Assembly (NCBI GenBank): GCA_031402355.1
Contig: JANNSG010000134.1
Span: 1-64,000 of the forward strand
Reading direction: 5' to 3'
From: JACMNW01 sp031402355
Lineage (GTDB): Bacteria; Pseudomonadota; Alphaproteobacteria; Rhodobacterales; Rhodobacteraceae
DNA: 64,000 nucleotides
The notes below the pieces were generated by a model, which searched no databases, had not been told where the DNA came from, and saw only the letters and a list, made by a program, of their open reading frames with translations. The position numbers and the translations under genes are program-made. This document shows, in pieces, positions 1 to 8,394 of this stretch (position 1 is its first letter; every line of letters begins with the position of its first letter).

Positions 1-307
1 TGATCTGGTCGCCGGGCTTGATGTGCTGCAGTTTCGACGTCAGCGGGCCATCCGGCACTTTGATCGAGTAAAACTCCAACTCATCATCCCAAGACGGGGA
101 GGCAATGGAATAGGCGCGCAGCAAGGGTTTGCCGGTGTCGCCCAAAAGGCCGATCATCACGAATTCACCGGACCGAAACCGCAGTGAGGCAGGGCGCGTC
201 ACGCGGAACGAAAACAGACGGTCGGTCCAATGTTTCACGGAGGTGACGGTTTGCGCATCGGGCAGGGTGATTTTTGCAGGCTCTGTCACGGGAGATGCTT
301 CGTTCAT
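1..307 (-). CDS. fpr: Ferredoxin--NADP+ reductase, N-terminal part (runs off left edge)
   Basis: This flavoenzyme moves electrons between NADPH and ferredoxin or flavodoxin in the cytoplasm. Only the first 102 codons are in the window. The FAD-binding barrel is visible, with the FAD signature RAYSIASP at about residues 65-72 and a following stretch ending SIKVPDGPLTSKL, as in bacterial plant-type FNRs of the Rhodobacter FPR group. The ATG at 305-307 begins MNEASPVTEPAKITLPD. It is the last gene of a sulfite-reduction operon, 54 bp after the DUF934 gene, so it may supply reductant to the sulfite reductase. The NADP-binding half cannot be checked here. Confidence 0.9.
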   Translation of the reverse strand, partial: MNEASPVTEPAKITLPDAQTVTSVKHWTDRLFSFRVTRPASLRFRSGEFVMIGLLGDTGKPLLRAYSIASPSWDDELEFYSIKVPDGPLTSKLQHIKPGDQI

Positions 308-361
308 AGGGATTGGGTCTTTGCTGGATAGTGCAGGATGCGACGCGGTGGTAGCGGATAA

Positions 362-766
362 TCAGGCGCGCAATTTGCCAAGGTAATCATGGTCACGCCA
401 ATCGGTGCGGAATTGCCATTGGTCTGCGGGTTGGCGCAGGGCCAGTTCATCGGAAATTTCTACGTCGTCAAAGCCGACGCGGCGGGCCATGGCGTATTGA
501 TCGGCCACGAGATTGCCACGCGCGCGCAGGGTTCCGGTATACCCCATCATCCGCAGGCGGCGGCCAATGGTGAAACCGCGCCCGTCGCTGAAGGCAGGAA
601 AGGCCACGCGGATCAGGCTGATATTGCCGAGGTGGCCATCCAGCAGTGCCGGATCGTCGGTGTTGGACAGATCAAGCGTGCCTTGGTGGTTGGCAAGATC
701 GGCAAGCGGAACGGCGGCTACTTCGGGGGCGGGTTTGAAGCCGCTGTCATTAACAAGAACGCTCAT
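362..766 (-). CDS. DUF934 family protein of the sulfite-reduction operon
   Basis: A 134-residue protein of the DUF934 family, which is almost always encoded beside cysH/cysI in proteobacteria and is presumed to help sulfite reduction; its biochemical role is not established. Visible family features are the conserved block GFTIGRRLRMMGYTGTLRARG in mid-protein (only a short part is diagnostic: RGFTIGRRLR) and the QYAMARRVGFDD segment after it. The start ATG at 766 overlaps the end of cysH by four bases (ATGA), so the two are translationally coupled. A longer in-frame extension upstream lies inside cysH and is discarded. Confidence 0.85.
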   Translation of the reverse strand: MSVLVNDSGFKPAPEVAAVPLADLANHQGTLDLSNTDDPALLDGHLGNISLIRVAFPAFSDGRGFTIGRRLRMMGYTGTLRARGNLVADQYAMARRVGFDDVEISDELALRQPADQWQFRTDWRDHDYLGKLRA

Positions 767-1527
767 GCAGCGGATTCCTTTGGGGGCATTTGGTCCAGCG
801 GCACGCGGACAGCGCGGCCGTTGATGAAATGGATGCCGCATTCTACTTTTTCCGAATTGCGCCAACGGCCTGCGCGGGGGTCTTCCCCAGGTAGCACCGG
901 GCTGGTGCAAGGCGCGCAACCGATGCTGGGGTAGCCTTTGGCGACCAATGGATGGCGTGGCAGGCGGTTGTTGACCATATATTCCTCAAGATCAGCGCGG
1001 TCCCAATGGGCCAGCGGGTTGACCTTGATGCGGATATCACCTTCGGCCTCAAAGAATTCCACCGCTGCACGGGTGCTGCCCTGATAGCGCTTGCGGCCTG
1101 TTATCCAGGCGTCATAGCCCGACAGCGCCTGCTCCAACGGTTCGGTTTTGCGTAAGCCGCAGCAGGCATCGGTGTTGAACTGGTGCAGGGTGCCGTCGGG
1201 GTCTTCAAAGGCCAGCTTTTTGGCATCTGCCGTGATGCGGGTGATGGTCAGGCCCAGCTTGTCGGCCACTTCGGCTTGGTAGGCGATGGTTTCGGCAAAC
1301 AGCATTTCCGTGTCGATGAACAGCACAGGTGTGGTGCGTTCGATCACCGAGACAAGATGCAAAAGCACCACCGATTCCGCACCAAAGCTGGAAACCAGCG
1401 CGATGCGCCCGACCTGTGGGTCAGACATAGCCCGTTCCAACACCGCCGTCGCCCCGTGGTGGCGATAGCGCGCGTTGAGATCCGCCACGCGGTCCGCCAC
1501 CGGGGCGAGGGGGGCTTCAAGCGGCAT
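763..1527 (-). CDS. cysH: Phosphoadenylyl/adenylyl-sulfate reductase
   Basis: Reduces APS or PAPS to sulfite with thioredoxin-type reductant, the step before sulfite reductase in cysteine synthesis. The 254-residue protein has the PP-loop-like motif SSFGAES near residue 47, the CCGLRK cysteine pair near residue 135, the arginine-rich GRKRYQGSTR, and a second cysteine pair in YPSIGCAPCT followed by C in EKVECGIHF. The CC...CxxC set is the 4Fe-4S ligand pattern of APS-reducing (assimilatory, bacterial) enzymes, so APS is the more likely substrate. The start at 1527 (MPLEAPLAPVADRV) overlaps the end of cysI by 11 bp. Confidence 0.92.
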   Translation of the reverse strand: MPLEAPLAPVADRVADLNARYRHHGATAVLERAMSDPQVGRIALVSSFGAESVVLLHLVSVIERTTPVLFIDTEMLFAETIAYQAEVADKLGLTITRITADAKKLAFEDPDGTLHQFNTDACCGLRKTEPLEQALSGYDAWITGRKRYQGSTRAAVEFFEAEGDIRIKVNPLAHWDRADLEEYMVNNRLPRHPLVAKGYPSIGCAPCTSPVLPGEDPRAGRWRNSEKVECGIHFINGRAVRVPLDQMPPKESAA

Positions 1528-3187
1528 CGCGTGCGGCCTCAGTTGGGTAGAGCGCTGCTTTGAACGGGGCGAGGCCCAAGCGGCGGTAAGCGTCAAGAAA
1601 CGTCTCGGACGGGGCTTCGCGATGCTCAAGGTAAGCCAGAACGATACGTTCAATCGCGGGCACGATTTCATCATAGGCAAAGCCCGGCCCGGTTTTTTCG
1701 CCAATCACCGCGGTTTCTGTGGCGTCGCCGCCAAGGGTGATCTGGTAGTTTTCCACACCTGCGCGATCCAGCCCCAGAATGCCGATATGGCCGACATGGT
1801 GGTGCCCGCAAGCATTTATGCAGCCGGAAATTTTCAGTTTCAGCGGGCCGATGTCATGTTCCAGCTTCAACTCGTCAAACCGGAGGGCGATTTGTTGCGC
1901 AACGGGGATCGAACGGGCGGTGGCCAGCGCGCAATAATCCATGCCGGGGCAGGCGATGATATCGGAAATCAGGCCAACATTGGCAGTGCCAAGCCCGGCT
2001 TGGTGCAGGGCGGCATGAACAGCGGGCAGGTCGGATTTATGCACATGGGGCAGAATCACGTTCTGCTCATGGCTGATGCGCAACTCAGAGTGGCCGTATT
2101 TTTCCGCCAGGTCCGCCATCAAGCGCATTTGCGCTGATGTCGCATCTCCGGGCGTTTCGCCATGCGCTTTCAGACTGATGGTGACAATCGCGTATTGCGC
2201 GTTGCGGTGGGCGGACAGGTTAGTATCGGCCCAAGCGCGGAATGTGGGATCGGCTTTGTAGAAAGCGTCGTAGGCGTCAACAGGCGCGTTGCGGAAGGCG
2301 GGGAGCGCGAAAGCCTCGGCGATTTCAGCCAGCAGCACCTGATCCGCACCGCCGAAAAGCGGGCGCAGTTCCCTGAAACGCGCCTCAATCAGGCGGGTGA
2401 TTTCTTCGGCACCCGTTTCATGCACGGTGATCTTGATGCGGGCTTTGTATTTGTTGTCGCGCCGACCTAGCGTGTTGTAGACGGATAGAACCGCCTCGAC
2501 ATAGGGCAGCAGGTCCGCCTTGGGCAGGAACGCGCGGACGGTGACGCCAATCATCGGGGTGCGGCCAAGACCACCACCGACCATGACTTCATAGCCCGGC
2601 TCGCCCTTGTCGTTGCGCAGCATGCGCAGACCGATGTCATGCGCTTTGGTCACGGCGCGGTCATTGGGCGCGCCGGTGATGGCGATCTTGAATTTGCGCG
2701 GCAGGAATTGGAATTCGGGGTGATCGGTGGACCATTGGCGCAGCAGTTCGGCGGTGGGGCGGGGGTCTTCGATTTCGTCCGCTGCGGCACCTGCGAAATG
2801 GTCTGCGGTGACGTTGCGCACGCAGTTGCCCGATGTTTGGATGGCGTGCATTTCGACATCGGCCAGGGCCTGCAGAATGGCGGGAACATCTTGCAGAACG
2901 GGCCAGTTATACTGGATGTTCTGCCGGGTGGTGAAGTGGCCATAGCCTTTGTCATAGGTATCGGCGATCATCGCCAACTGGCGCATCTGTCGCGGGGCCA
3001 GCGTGCCGTAGGGGATGGCCACCCGCAGCATGTAGGCATGCAGTTGCAGATAAAGCCCGTTCATCAGGCGAAGGGGACGAAACTCATCCTCGGTCAGCGA
3101 TCCGTCAAGGCGGCGGTCCACCTGTTGGGAAAACTGCGCCACGCGGGTGCGCACAAAGCCTTCGTCGAAATCAGAGTAGGTATACAT
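1517..3187 (-). CDS. cysI: Sulfite reductase hemoprotein subunit (nitrite/sulfite reductase family)
   Basis: A 556-residue siroheme/4Fe-4S enzyme that performs the six-electron reduction of sulfite to sulfide. The cluster-siroheme ligands are visible as CPGMDYC (C413, C419) and SGCINACGHH (C456, C460), and the siroheme-arginine region GHFTTRQNIQ is near residue 83. The neighbours cysH, DUF934 and fpr support a sulfite rather than nitrite role. No flavoprotein subunit (cysJ) is next to it, so electrons presumably arrive through ferredoxin/FNR. A siroheme synthase gene, often the first gene of this operon in relatives, is absent here; DUF2849 comes first. Confidence 0.92.
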   Translation of the reverse strand: MYTYSDFDEGFVRTRVAQFSQQVDRRLDGSLTEDEFRPLRLMNGLYLQLHAYMLRVAIPYGTLAPRQMRQLAMIADTYDKGYGHFTTRQNIQYNWPVLQDVPAILQALADVEMHAIQTSGNCVRNVTADHFAGAAADEIEDPRPTAELLRQWSTDHPEFQFLPRKFKIAITGAPNDRAVTKAHDIGLRMLRNDKGEPGYEVMVGGGLGRTPMIGVTVRAFLPKADLLPYVEAVLSVYNTLGRRDNKYKARIKITVHETGAEEITRLIEARFRELRPLFGGADQVLLAEIAEAFALPAFRNAPVDAYDAFYKADPTFRAWADTNLSAHRNAQYAIVTISLKAHGETPGDATSAQMRLMADLAEKYGHSELRISHEQNVILPHVHKSDLPAVHAALHQAGLGTANVGLISDIIACPGMDYCALATARSIPVAQQIALRFDELKLEHDIGPLKLKISGCINACGHHHVGHIGILGLDRAGVENYQITLGGDATETAVIGEKTGPGFAYDEIVPAIERIVLAYLEHREAPSETFLDAYRRLGLAPFKAALYPTEAARDAA

Positions 3188-3198
3188 CGCTGGCGTTC

Positions 3199-3498
3199 CT
3201 AAAGGTCGACTTGCTTGCCGTGGGCATAGTTTGACGGGCCGCGGGTGCGGAAATCTTCGCGGAAATGGGTGGGCTCTGGGCCGTTTGGACCAGCCTTTGC
3301 ATCGGCGAGGTAGGCACCGACCACGATCAGGCGTTGCGCGGCACCATGCAGCAAGCGCATCTGGGCGTGGGCTTCATCTTCGATCAACTCGGCCTCAGCA
3401 TGCAGGCGCGACCAGCGGTCATCGGCGGTGAGGTACACCACATCGCCCAACCGCAGATCATTCGCGGTGACGACTTTTGGGGAAAAGCGGCCTTTCAT
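3199..3498 (-). CDS. DUF2849 family protein, first gene of the sulfite-reduction operon
   Basis: A 99-residue protein of the DUF2849 family, found in alphaproteobacteria just upstream of the sulfite reductase gene. The start region MKGRFSPKVVTANDLRLGDVVYL and the repeated acidic/alanine helix around residues 33-50 fit the family. No catalytic motif is visible and its function is unknown; a role in expression or assembly of the sulfite reductase is inference from position only. It ends 11 bp before the cysI start and a GGAG-type ribosome site lies just upstream of its ATG. Confidence 0.8.
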   Translation of the reverse strand: MKGRFSPKVVTANDLRLGDVVYLTADDRWSRLHAEAELIEDEAHAQMRLLHGAAQRLIVVGAYLADAKAGPNGPEPTHFREDFRTRGPSNYAHGKQVDL

Positions 3499-3536
3499 GG
3501 GTGGCTCCTGTGCGCGAATGGCGAAAGTTCTGAGAT

Positions 3537-3551
3537 CAATATAGGATATTG
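3537..3551. promoter_or_regulatory. Palindromic candidate operator in the divergent promoter region
   Basis: The sequence CAATATAGGATATTG is a perfect inverted repeat (6-bp arms, 3-bp centre). It lies in the 149-bp gap between the divergent sulfite-reduction operon and the Lrp/AsnC-family gene. Lrp-type regulators commonly bind A/T-rich 13-15 bp dyads next to their own genes, so this is the obvious candidate site. Binding is inferred. Confidence 0.5.
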
Positions 3552-3647
3552 TCCCGGTTTTAGACCAGTGGCCCTTGCAGATAAGGATGTTTGTTCTGAT
3601 ACTGCCGCCAAATGGAACGGGGTTCCGGGATTAGGCGGAGAATGGGA

Positions 3648-4109
3648 ATGGCAGTCCGGCTGGATGAGATGGACAGGAAAATCCTTGGCGAGTTACAGGC
3701 GGATGCCAGCCAATCCTTGGACGAAATTGCCCGGAAAGTGGGGTCATCAAAGACGCCGGTGTGGAACCGCATCAAGCGGATGCGCGAGGCAGGCGTGATC
3801 CTGCGCCAGACCGCGATATTGGACCCAGAAGCGCTGGGGCTGGAAGCGTGTTTTTTCGTGCTGATCCGCACGTCAGAACATGAAGCGGAATGGCAGCGCA
3901 AGTTCCTGATGTCGCTGCAAGCGCGGCCAGAAGTGATGGAAGCGCACAGGCTTGCGGGGGATATTGATTATATCCTGAAAGTTCGGGTGAAGAACGCGCG
4001 GGCCTACGATACGTTTTATCAGGCGCTGATATCGGAAGTGCGGATCTACAATGTGACGGCGCTGTTGAGCATGGAAGAGATTAAATCGACGACGGTGTTG
4101 CCGGTTTAG
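3648..4109 (+). CDS. Lrp/AsnC family transcriptional regulator
   Basis: A 153-residue regulator with an N-terminal winged helix-turn-helix (LDEMDRKILGELQADASQ, then DEIARKVGSSKTPVWNRIKR) and a C-terminal RAM ligand-binding/oligomerisation domain (ending in the VTALLSMEEIKSTTVLP segment typical of the family). The ATG at 3648 (MAVRLDEMD) is preferred to the ATG at 3642 because GGCGGAG at 3634-3640 is then 7 bp upstream. It is divergent from the cysI operon; regulation of sulfur or amino-acid metabolism is plausible but the effector cannot be read from sequence. Confidence 0.88.
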   Translation: MAVRLDEMDRKILGELQADASQSLDEIARKVGSSKTPVWNRIKRMREAGVILRQTAILDPEALGLEACFFVLIRTSEHEAEWQRKFLMSLQARPEVMEAHRLAGDIDYILKVRVKNARAYDTFYQALISEVRIYNVTALLSMEEIKSTTVLPV

Positions 4110-4120
4110 GGCGCGGCAGA

Positions 4121-4210
4121 GAAAAATTTTCGTACGAAAATTTTTCGGGGGCTGTCTGCCCCCAACGGCCTTTGGCCGTTTCCCCCGAGGATACTTTTGA
4201 ACAGATGAAG
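4121..4210. repeat. Structured intergenic element: three hairpins plus a conserved tag
   Basis: Between two convergent genes there are three adjacent perfect inverted repeats: a 26-bp palindrome centred on CGTACG (4121-4146), a GGGGGC/GCCCCC hairpin with a TGTCT loop (4147-4163), and an AACGGCC/GGCCGTT hairpin with a TTT loop (4164-4180). They are followed by a tag, 4182-4210, containing CGAGGATACTTTTGAACAG, which runs to the stop codon of the P450 gene. A diverged inverted copy of the tag occurs at 30571-30599 after another gene. It may act as a bidirectional terminator, but the tag suggests a dispersed repeat family. Confidence 0.7.
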
Positions 4211-5395
4211 CTAGGCGCGGTCGAGCATTAGTTTTGTCAGGCCATGAAAATGGTAGACATCGCCGTAAGCAGGCGGTTCAGCGATATGCAATCCGGGCAG
4301 GCGGTTGAACAGGATTGGCAGGGCGATTTGCAGTTCCAACCGAGCCAGCGGGGCGCCGACGCAGAAATGCAAGCCAGCACCAAAGGTGACGTTGGGTTTG
4401 ACCGGACGGGTGGGAATAAACTGATCGGGTTGGTCCCATTGCGCGGGATCGCGGTTGGCGGCCCCCAAAAGCAGGGCCACACGGTCGCCACGCTGGAAGG
4501 TATGGCCCATGATTTCGACAGGTTCATAGGCCCAGCGGGTGAACATGTGCAGGGCCGGATCGAAGCGCAGGATTTCTTCGGTGGTGGCCTCGATCGCATC
4601 CGGTGCCAATGTGGAGAGCGGGGTTTTGGTTTCCAGCAGGGTTTTCACACCATTGCCAATGGTGTGAACTGTCGCCTCGTGCCCCGCGTTCAAAAGCAGG
4701 ATGCAGGTTGAAATCAGCTCATCCGGGGTCAGCTTTTCGCCCGCCTCTTCGGCGGCGATCAGCGAAGTGATCAGGTCATCGCGCGGATCGCGGCGGCGCT
4801 GGTTGATGTAGTTGCGCAGAAACATCACGAATGCTTCTGTCGCTGCGATTGCCCGCGCCTCGGCGGCCGGGGTGCGGTTTGCCATATACATGCCGACCAT
4901 CGCGTTTGACCATTTCAGCAGGTCGTCAGACATTGACTCGGGTACTCCAAGCAGCCGGGCGATGATGGTGACGGGAAGTTTTTGGCCGAAATGTGCCAAC
5001 AAATCAAAAGGGCCAGGCGGCAGCGCGTCGATCAGGTCATGACTGAGCTGGATGATTTCTGGCCCAAGGGCGGCGATCCGTCGCGAGGTGAAAGCCCGCA
5101 GCACCAGACCACGCAGACGGGTGTGGCGGGGTGGCTCCAGTTCCAGCATGGAATGCGCCTCGACCGCGTAGAACGGCTTCAGATGGTCGGGGATCATTGG
5201 GGCCAGTTCAGCAGGTGCTTCACGGCCAAAGCGGCGGTCGCGGAAGATGGCGTTGGCGGCGGCAGCATTTGGTGTGCAGGTCATGCCATAGTCGGCCCAG
5301 TGAAAGAATGGACCAAGCGCGCGGGCGCTGGCGTAGAACGGGTAGGGGTTTTGCACAAATGAAGGTTCGTTGGGCGATTGGTGCAGGGTTTGCAT
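4211..5395 (-). CDS. Cytochrome P450 (bacterial class I type)
   Basis: A 394-residue soluble heme-thiolate monooxygenase. Visible hallmarks are the I-helix oxygen-activation motif LLNAGHEATVH, the ExxR motif in TTEEILRF, and the heme-cysteine loop FGAGLHFCVGAPLAR near the C-terminus. The substrate is unknown. The start chosen is ATG at 5395 (MQTLHQSPNEPSF), four bases after the stop of the upstream EamA gene; a longer reading would overlap that gene. No ferredoxin or ferredoxin reductase is adjacent. Co-transcription with an exporter suggests the product or substrate is moved across the membrane, which is inference. Confidence 0.9.
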   Translation of the reverse strand: MQTLHQSPNEPSFVQNPYPFYASARALGPFFHWADYGMTCTPNAAAANAIFRDRRFGREAPAELAPMIPDHLKPFYAVEAHSMLELEPPRHTRLRGLVLRAFTSRRIAALGPEIIQLSHDLIDALPPGPFDLLAHFGQKLPVTIIARLLGVPESMSDDLLKWSNAMVGMYMANRTPAAEARAIAATEAFVMFLRNYINQRRRDPRDDLITSLIAAEEAGEKLTPDELISTCILLLNAGHEATVHTIGNGVKTLLETKTPLSTLAPDAIEATTEEILRFDPALHMFTRWAYEPVEIMGHTFQRGDRVALLLGAANRDPAQWDQPDQFIPTRPVKPNVTFGAGLHFCVGAPLARLELQIALPILFNRLPGLHIAEPPAYGDVYHFHGLTKLMLDRA

Positions 5396-5399
5396 GGGT

Positions 5400-6314
5400 T
5401 TAGGGCCGATCCGGGGAAAAGACGCCTTGAGCAATCAACACACCCAGACCCACGACAACGGCCCCGATGGCCTGCGGCCAGTTCCATGCGGCCCCCAATG
5501 CAAAGGCGATCAGCATCACATAAAACGGTGTGGCATTTGTATGCAGGGACGAGATGCCGATGCCCAGCTGGCCCACTGAAATGATCCATAGGGTCTGGCT
5601 AAGGGCGATGGCACCAATAGAGGCCAGAACCAGTGCTCCGGCCTCGGGCAGGCCGAATTGCGACCAGTTGACCGCGGTGCCGCCTAGCAGACTGTAAAGC
5701 ACCGAGGCTGCGGTCATCGTGAGCCCGGCCCCTGCAACAGTCAGTGCGGCCTGCCCTAAGGGGCTAAGGTCGGGGAAGGATTTGACCGAAGCCCGCGACC
5801 CCCAAGTGAATGCCACAACCGACCCCAGCGTCAGCAACGCCCCCCAGCCCAGCGAAGGCCCGGCAGGGGCGCGGCCAAGCACGATGATCCCACCCACCAC
5901 ACTTAGGCCAAGGCCCAGCATCAACTGCGCCGTCAACCTGCGTCTATCCAGAACGCATTCCATTGCGATCCCGGCGATTGGCATCGTGGCGGTAATGATG
6001 GCCACGCTGACCGCATCGGTCAGTTGCAGAGCCATGGCGATTAAGGCCGCACTCAGGCCCATGACCACGAACCCGACCCACAGCCCCCGGCCCCAGGGGG
6101 CGTGGCGCACAGCACCTGTGCCTTCAACCGCAGCCCAGATAGCAACCAGCACCAGCCCAGCCAGCCCGGTGCGCATCGCCGACAAAGGAACTGGCGGAAT
6201 GATCACCAGCAAATGCTGAATGGCAGGCAGCCCGGCTGACCAGACAAGCATCGAGAGCAGACAATAGATATTGGCCCAAAGAACGCGGCGCGGCAGGGGG
6301 GATGAAAGGCTCAT
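5400..6314 (-). CDS. EamA/DMT-superfamily transporter
   Basis: A 304-residue integral membrane protein with about ten hydrophobic segments arranged as two EamA repeats, characteristic of drug/metabolite transporters and RhaT-like permeases. The first repeat starts at NIYCLLSMLVWS and the second near LTLGSVVAFTWGS. It lies directly upstream of and nearly overlaps the P450 gene. Substrate is not predictable; export of a small metabolite is the usual role. Confidence 0.85.
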   Translation of the reverse strand: MSLSSPLPRRVLWANIYCLLSMLVWSAGLPAIQHLLVIIPPVPLSAMRTGLAGLVLVAIWAAVEGTGAVRHAPWGRGLWVGFVVMGLSAALIAMALQLTDAVSVAIITATMPIAGIAMECVLDRRRLTAQLMLGLGLSVVGGIIVLGRAPAGPSLGWGALLTLGSVVAFTWGSRASVKSFPDLSPLGQAALTVAGAGLTMTAASVLYSLLGGTAVNWSQFGLPEAGALVLASIGAIALSQTLWIISVGQLGIGISSLHTNATPFYVMLIAFALGAAWNWPQAIGAVVVGLGVLIAQGVFSPDRP

Positions 6315-6487
6315 GACGTTCTTTCTGCTTGGCGTCGGTTACGGTGGGGGCCTTCCCTACAAAAGGACTGCCGATATTGTCGGACAGGCTTGAAGTCACA
6401 AGGCTGAAGTCTGGATGGCAAATAGGTGATTTTCTGTCAGACTTTGTTCGCCTTGGCGCCGCCTGTCTTGGTGACCCCCGACTGGTG

Positions 6488-7234
6488 TTATCCCGCGTCT
6501 GACAATGCCTCAACAATCGCCCCGAAATCAGCCGCCTTCAGGCTGGCACCACCCACCAGCGCGCCGTCAACATTTGCCACGGCAAAGATCTCGGCCGCAT
6601 TGGACGGCTTGACCGACCCGCCATACAGCAAACGCACCGCCAGTGCATCTGCGCCCATCCGGGCAGTCAAGCGTGACCTCAGGAACAGATGCACATCGGC
6701 AATCTCTGCCAGGGTCGGCGTGCGACCGCTGCCGATGGCCCAGACCGGTTCATAGGCGATGACGACATTGGCGCTTGTCGCCCCTTTGGGCAGCGATCCC
6801 AGAAGCTGGGCGCCGATCACATCAAGCGTGGCACCGCTGTCGCGTTGCTGTTCGGTTTCGCCGATGCAGATGACGGCAACCAGTCCGGCGGTGTGGGCGG
6901 CTTCGGCCTTTGCCAGGACAAGAACATCTGTTTCAGCGTGCAAGGCGCGACGTTCGGAATGGCCGAGGATCACATGGCTTGCCCCGGCATCGGCTAGCAT
7001 GTCGGCGGATACATCACCGGTGAAAGCCCCGTTCGGCGCGGCATGACAATCTTGCCCGCCGAGGCGCAGCTGTGTGCCAGAGGCCAGATCCTGCATGCGT
7101 GTCAGCAGCGGCGACGGTGGGCAAAGCAGCATTTCGCAAACCGGATTGGGGTGCGATTTCAAAAGTGCCGCCACTTCGGAAAGCGAGGCATTGGTGCCAT
7201 TCATTTTCCAGTTTCCGGCGGCAAGTTTGCGCAT
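6488..7234 (-). CDS. tpiA: Triosephosphate isomerase
   Basis: Interconverts glyceraldehyde-3-phosphate and dihydroxyacetone phosphate in the cytoplasm. The 248-residue protein shows the substrate lysine in GNWKMNG (residues 7-13), the catalytic histidine in VILGHSERR, the catalytic glutamate in VIAYEPVWAIG, and the phosphate-binding end LYGGSVKPSNA followed by GALVGGASL. This is a full-length, normal TIM barrel. It stands alone, with the DMT transporter downstream and a small Fe-S protein gene upstream on the same strand. Confidence 0.97.
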   Translation of the reverse strand: MRKLAAGNWKMNGTNASLSEVAALLKSHPNPVCEMLLCPPSPLLTRMQDLASGTQLRLGGQDCHAAPNGAFTGDVSADMLADAGASHVILGHSERRALHAETDVLVLAKAEAAHTAGLVAVICIGETEQQRDSGATLDVIGAQLLGSLPKGATSANVVIAYEPVWAIGSGRTPTLAEIADVHLFLRSRLTARMGADALAVRLLYGGSVKPSNAAEIFAVANVDGALVGGASLKAADFGAIVEALSDAG

Positions 7235-7298
7235 CGCACGTTCCCCTCTGCGTCTCGCGCCCAGCGTTACGCGATTGCGCCGTCAAAGGGAACTCTGA

Positions 7299-7658
7299 TC
7301 AGGGGCTTGGTTGGTCTTTGAACTTGATGGATTCGCCACAACCGCAGGCTTCGGCCACATTCGGGTTGATGAATTTGAATCCCGCATCCAGCAGCGAGGT
7401 CTGATAATCAATCTGGGTGCCAAACAGGAACATCTGCGCCATGGGCGCAATCATTACGCGCGCGCCGTCTTGTTCGACCACTTCGTCCATGGGGTTCACG
7501 TCGGAGACGTAATCCATCGTGTATTCCATGCCCGCGCAGCCGCCTTTTTTCACACCGATCCGCAGCCCGGATGACCCCTTGCTGGCCATCAGATGCGCAA
7601 TCTGTGCTGCGGCAGTTTGGGTCATGGTAACGGCGGCTTTGCCGGGAATGCCGAACAT
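7299..7658 (-). CDS. IscA/SufA/ErpA-type iron-sulfur cluster assembly protein
   Basis: A 119-residue A-type carrier that passes Fe-S clusters to apoproteins. The three conserved cysteines are present: one in KKGGCAGMEY and two in ACGCGES near the C-terminus. Whether it corresponds to SufA, IscA or ErpA cannot be settled from one sequence; no suf operon is directly adjacent, although a SufT-like gene lies 1.5 kb away on the same strand. A GAGG ribosome site precedes the ATG at 7658. Confidence 0.9.
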   Translation of the reverse strand: MFGIPGKAAVTMTQTAAAQIAHLMASKGSSGLRIGVKKGGCAGMEYTMDYVSDVNPMDEVVEQDGARVMIAPMAQMFLFGTQIDYQTSLLDAGFKFINPNVAEACGCGESIKFKDQPSP

Positions 7659-7680
7659 GGGAACCTCGCTTTGATTTTAC

Positions 7681-8394
7681 TTAGGGTAGCAGATCGGGAA
7701 TTCCAAGAGAAGGCAGCAGTTTAAGCAGCCAGATCGCGCCCGCCGAGACCGCGATTGCCCAGCCGAACGATGCAAGCGTGCCGATTATGACATATTCGCT
7801 GAGCTTGCCTTCGTCTTTGACCGCGCCAAAGCGCAGAACCGATTTTGCGGCAATCAGAAAGCCTATCCCCGCCGCTTGGCCTGTCATGATCAACAGATAG
7901 ATCAAACCCCGCTCCAGCGTGCCGATCACGCGGCCACCATTGCGCAGGCCAACCGGGGTATCTTCGGCCCAGGGTTGCATCAGCATACCCACGGCGTACC
8001 CACCGGCTTGGGTGACGAAGATCAGGCCAGCGAGCATGGCCAGAATGCCCGGAAGCCAATGGATATCGGACCAGATACCCGCCGACCACAGGCCTGGCTG
8101 AATGGAGGCAATGACTGCGATGCTTGCAATATGGGCGGCCTGATCGACGAGAAAGGGCAGCAGTCGATTTCGAAAATACCCCGATTTGATGGCGTCGATG
8201 ATCAGGTGAACAGCAGCCAGGACGAAGATCAGGGGATGCAGAGTGCCGGTTGCGATGACTGCCGTGACCAGAACCACGGCGATATGGGCCAGCATCGGCA
8301 GAAGCTGGCGTTTGTTCTGCACCATCCAATTGGTTTGGAACAGAAAGTCGGCAAGGGCGTGGGCGAAGAGAAGGGCGGCAAAGGTTTCGGTCAT
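7681..8394 (-). CDS. DUF3307 membrane protein
   Basis: A 237-residue membrane protein beginning FAALLFAHALADFLFQTNWMV, the signature start of the DUF3307 family, with about six hydrophobic helices. A conserved pattern HLIIDAIKSG follows in the next helix pair. Function is unknown. It overlaps the upstream cyclase-like/HTH gene by four bases (ATGA), so the two are co-translated and probably act together. Members of this family are commonly encoded beside SatD-like proteins, and that pairing is seen here. Confidence 0.8.
   Translation of the reverse strand: MTETFAALLFAHALADFLFQTNWMVQNKRQLLPMLAHIAVVLVTAVIATGTLHPLIFVLAAVHLIIDAIKSGYFRNRLLPFLVDQAAHIASIAVIASIQPGLWSAGIWSDIHWLPGILAMLAGLIFVTQAGGYAVGMLMQPWAEDTPVGLRNGGRVIGTLERGLIYLLIMTGQAAGIGFLIAAKSVLRFGAVKDEGKLSEYVIIGTLASFGWAIAVSAGAIWLLKLLPSLGIPDLLP

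Noticed and set aside
129..934. Plus-strand frames over the fpr and DUF934 genes
   Set aside because: They lie opposite clearly recognisable minus-strand genes and carry no motif of their own.
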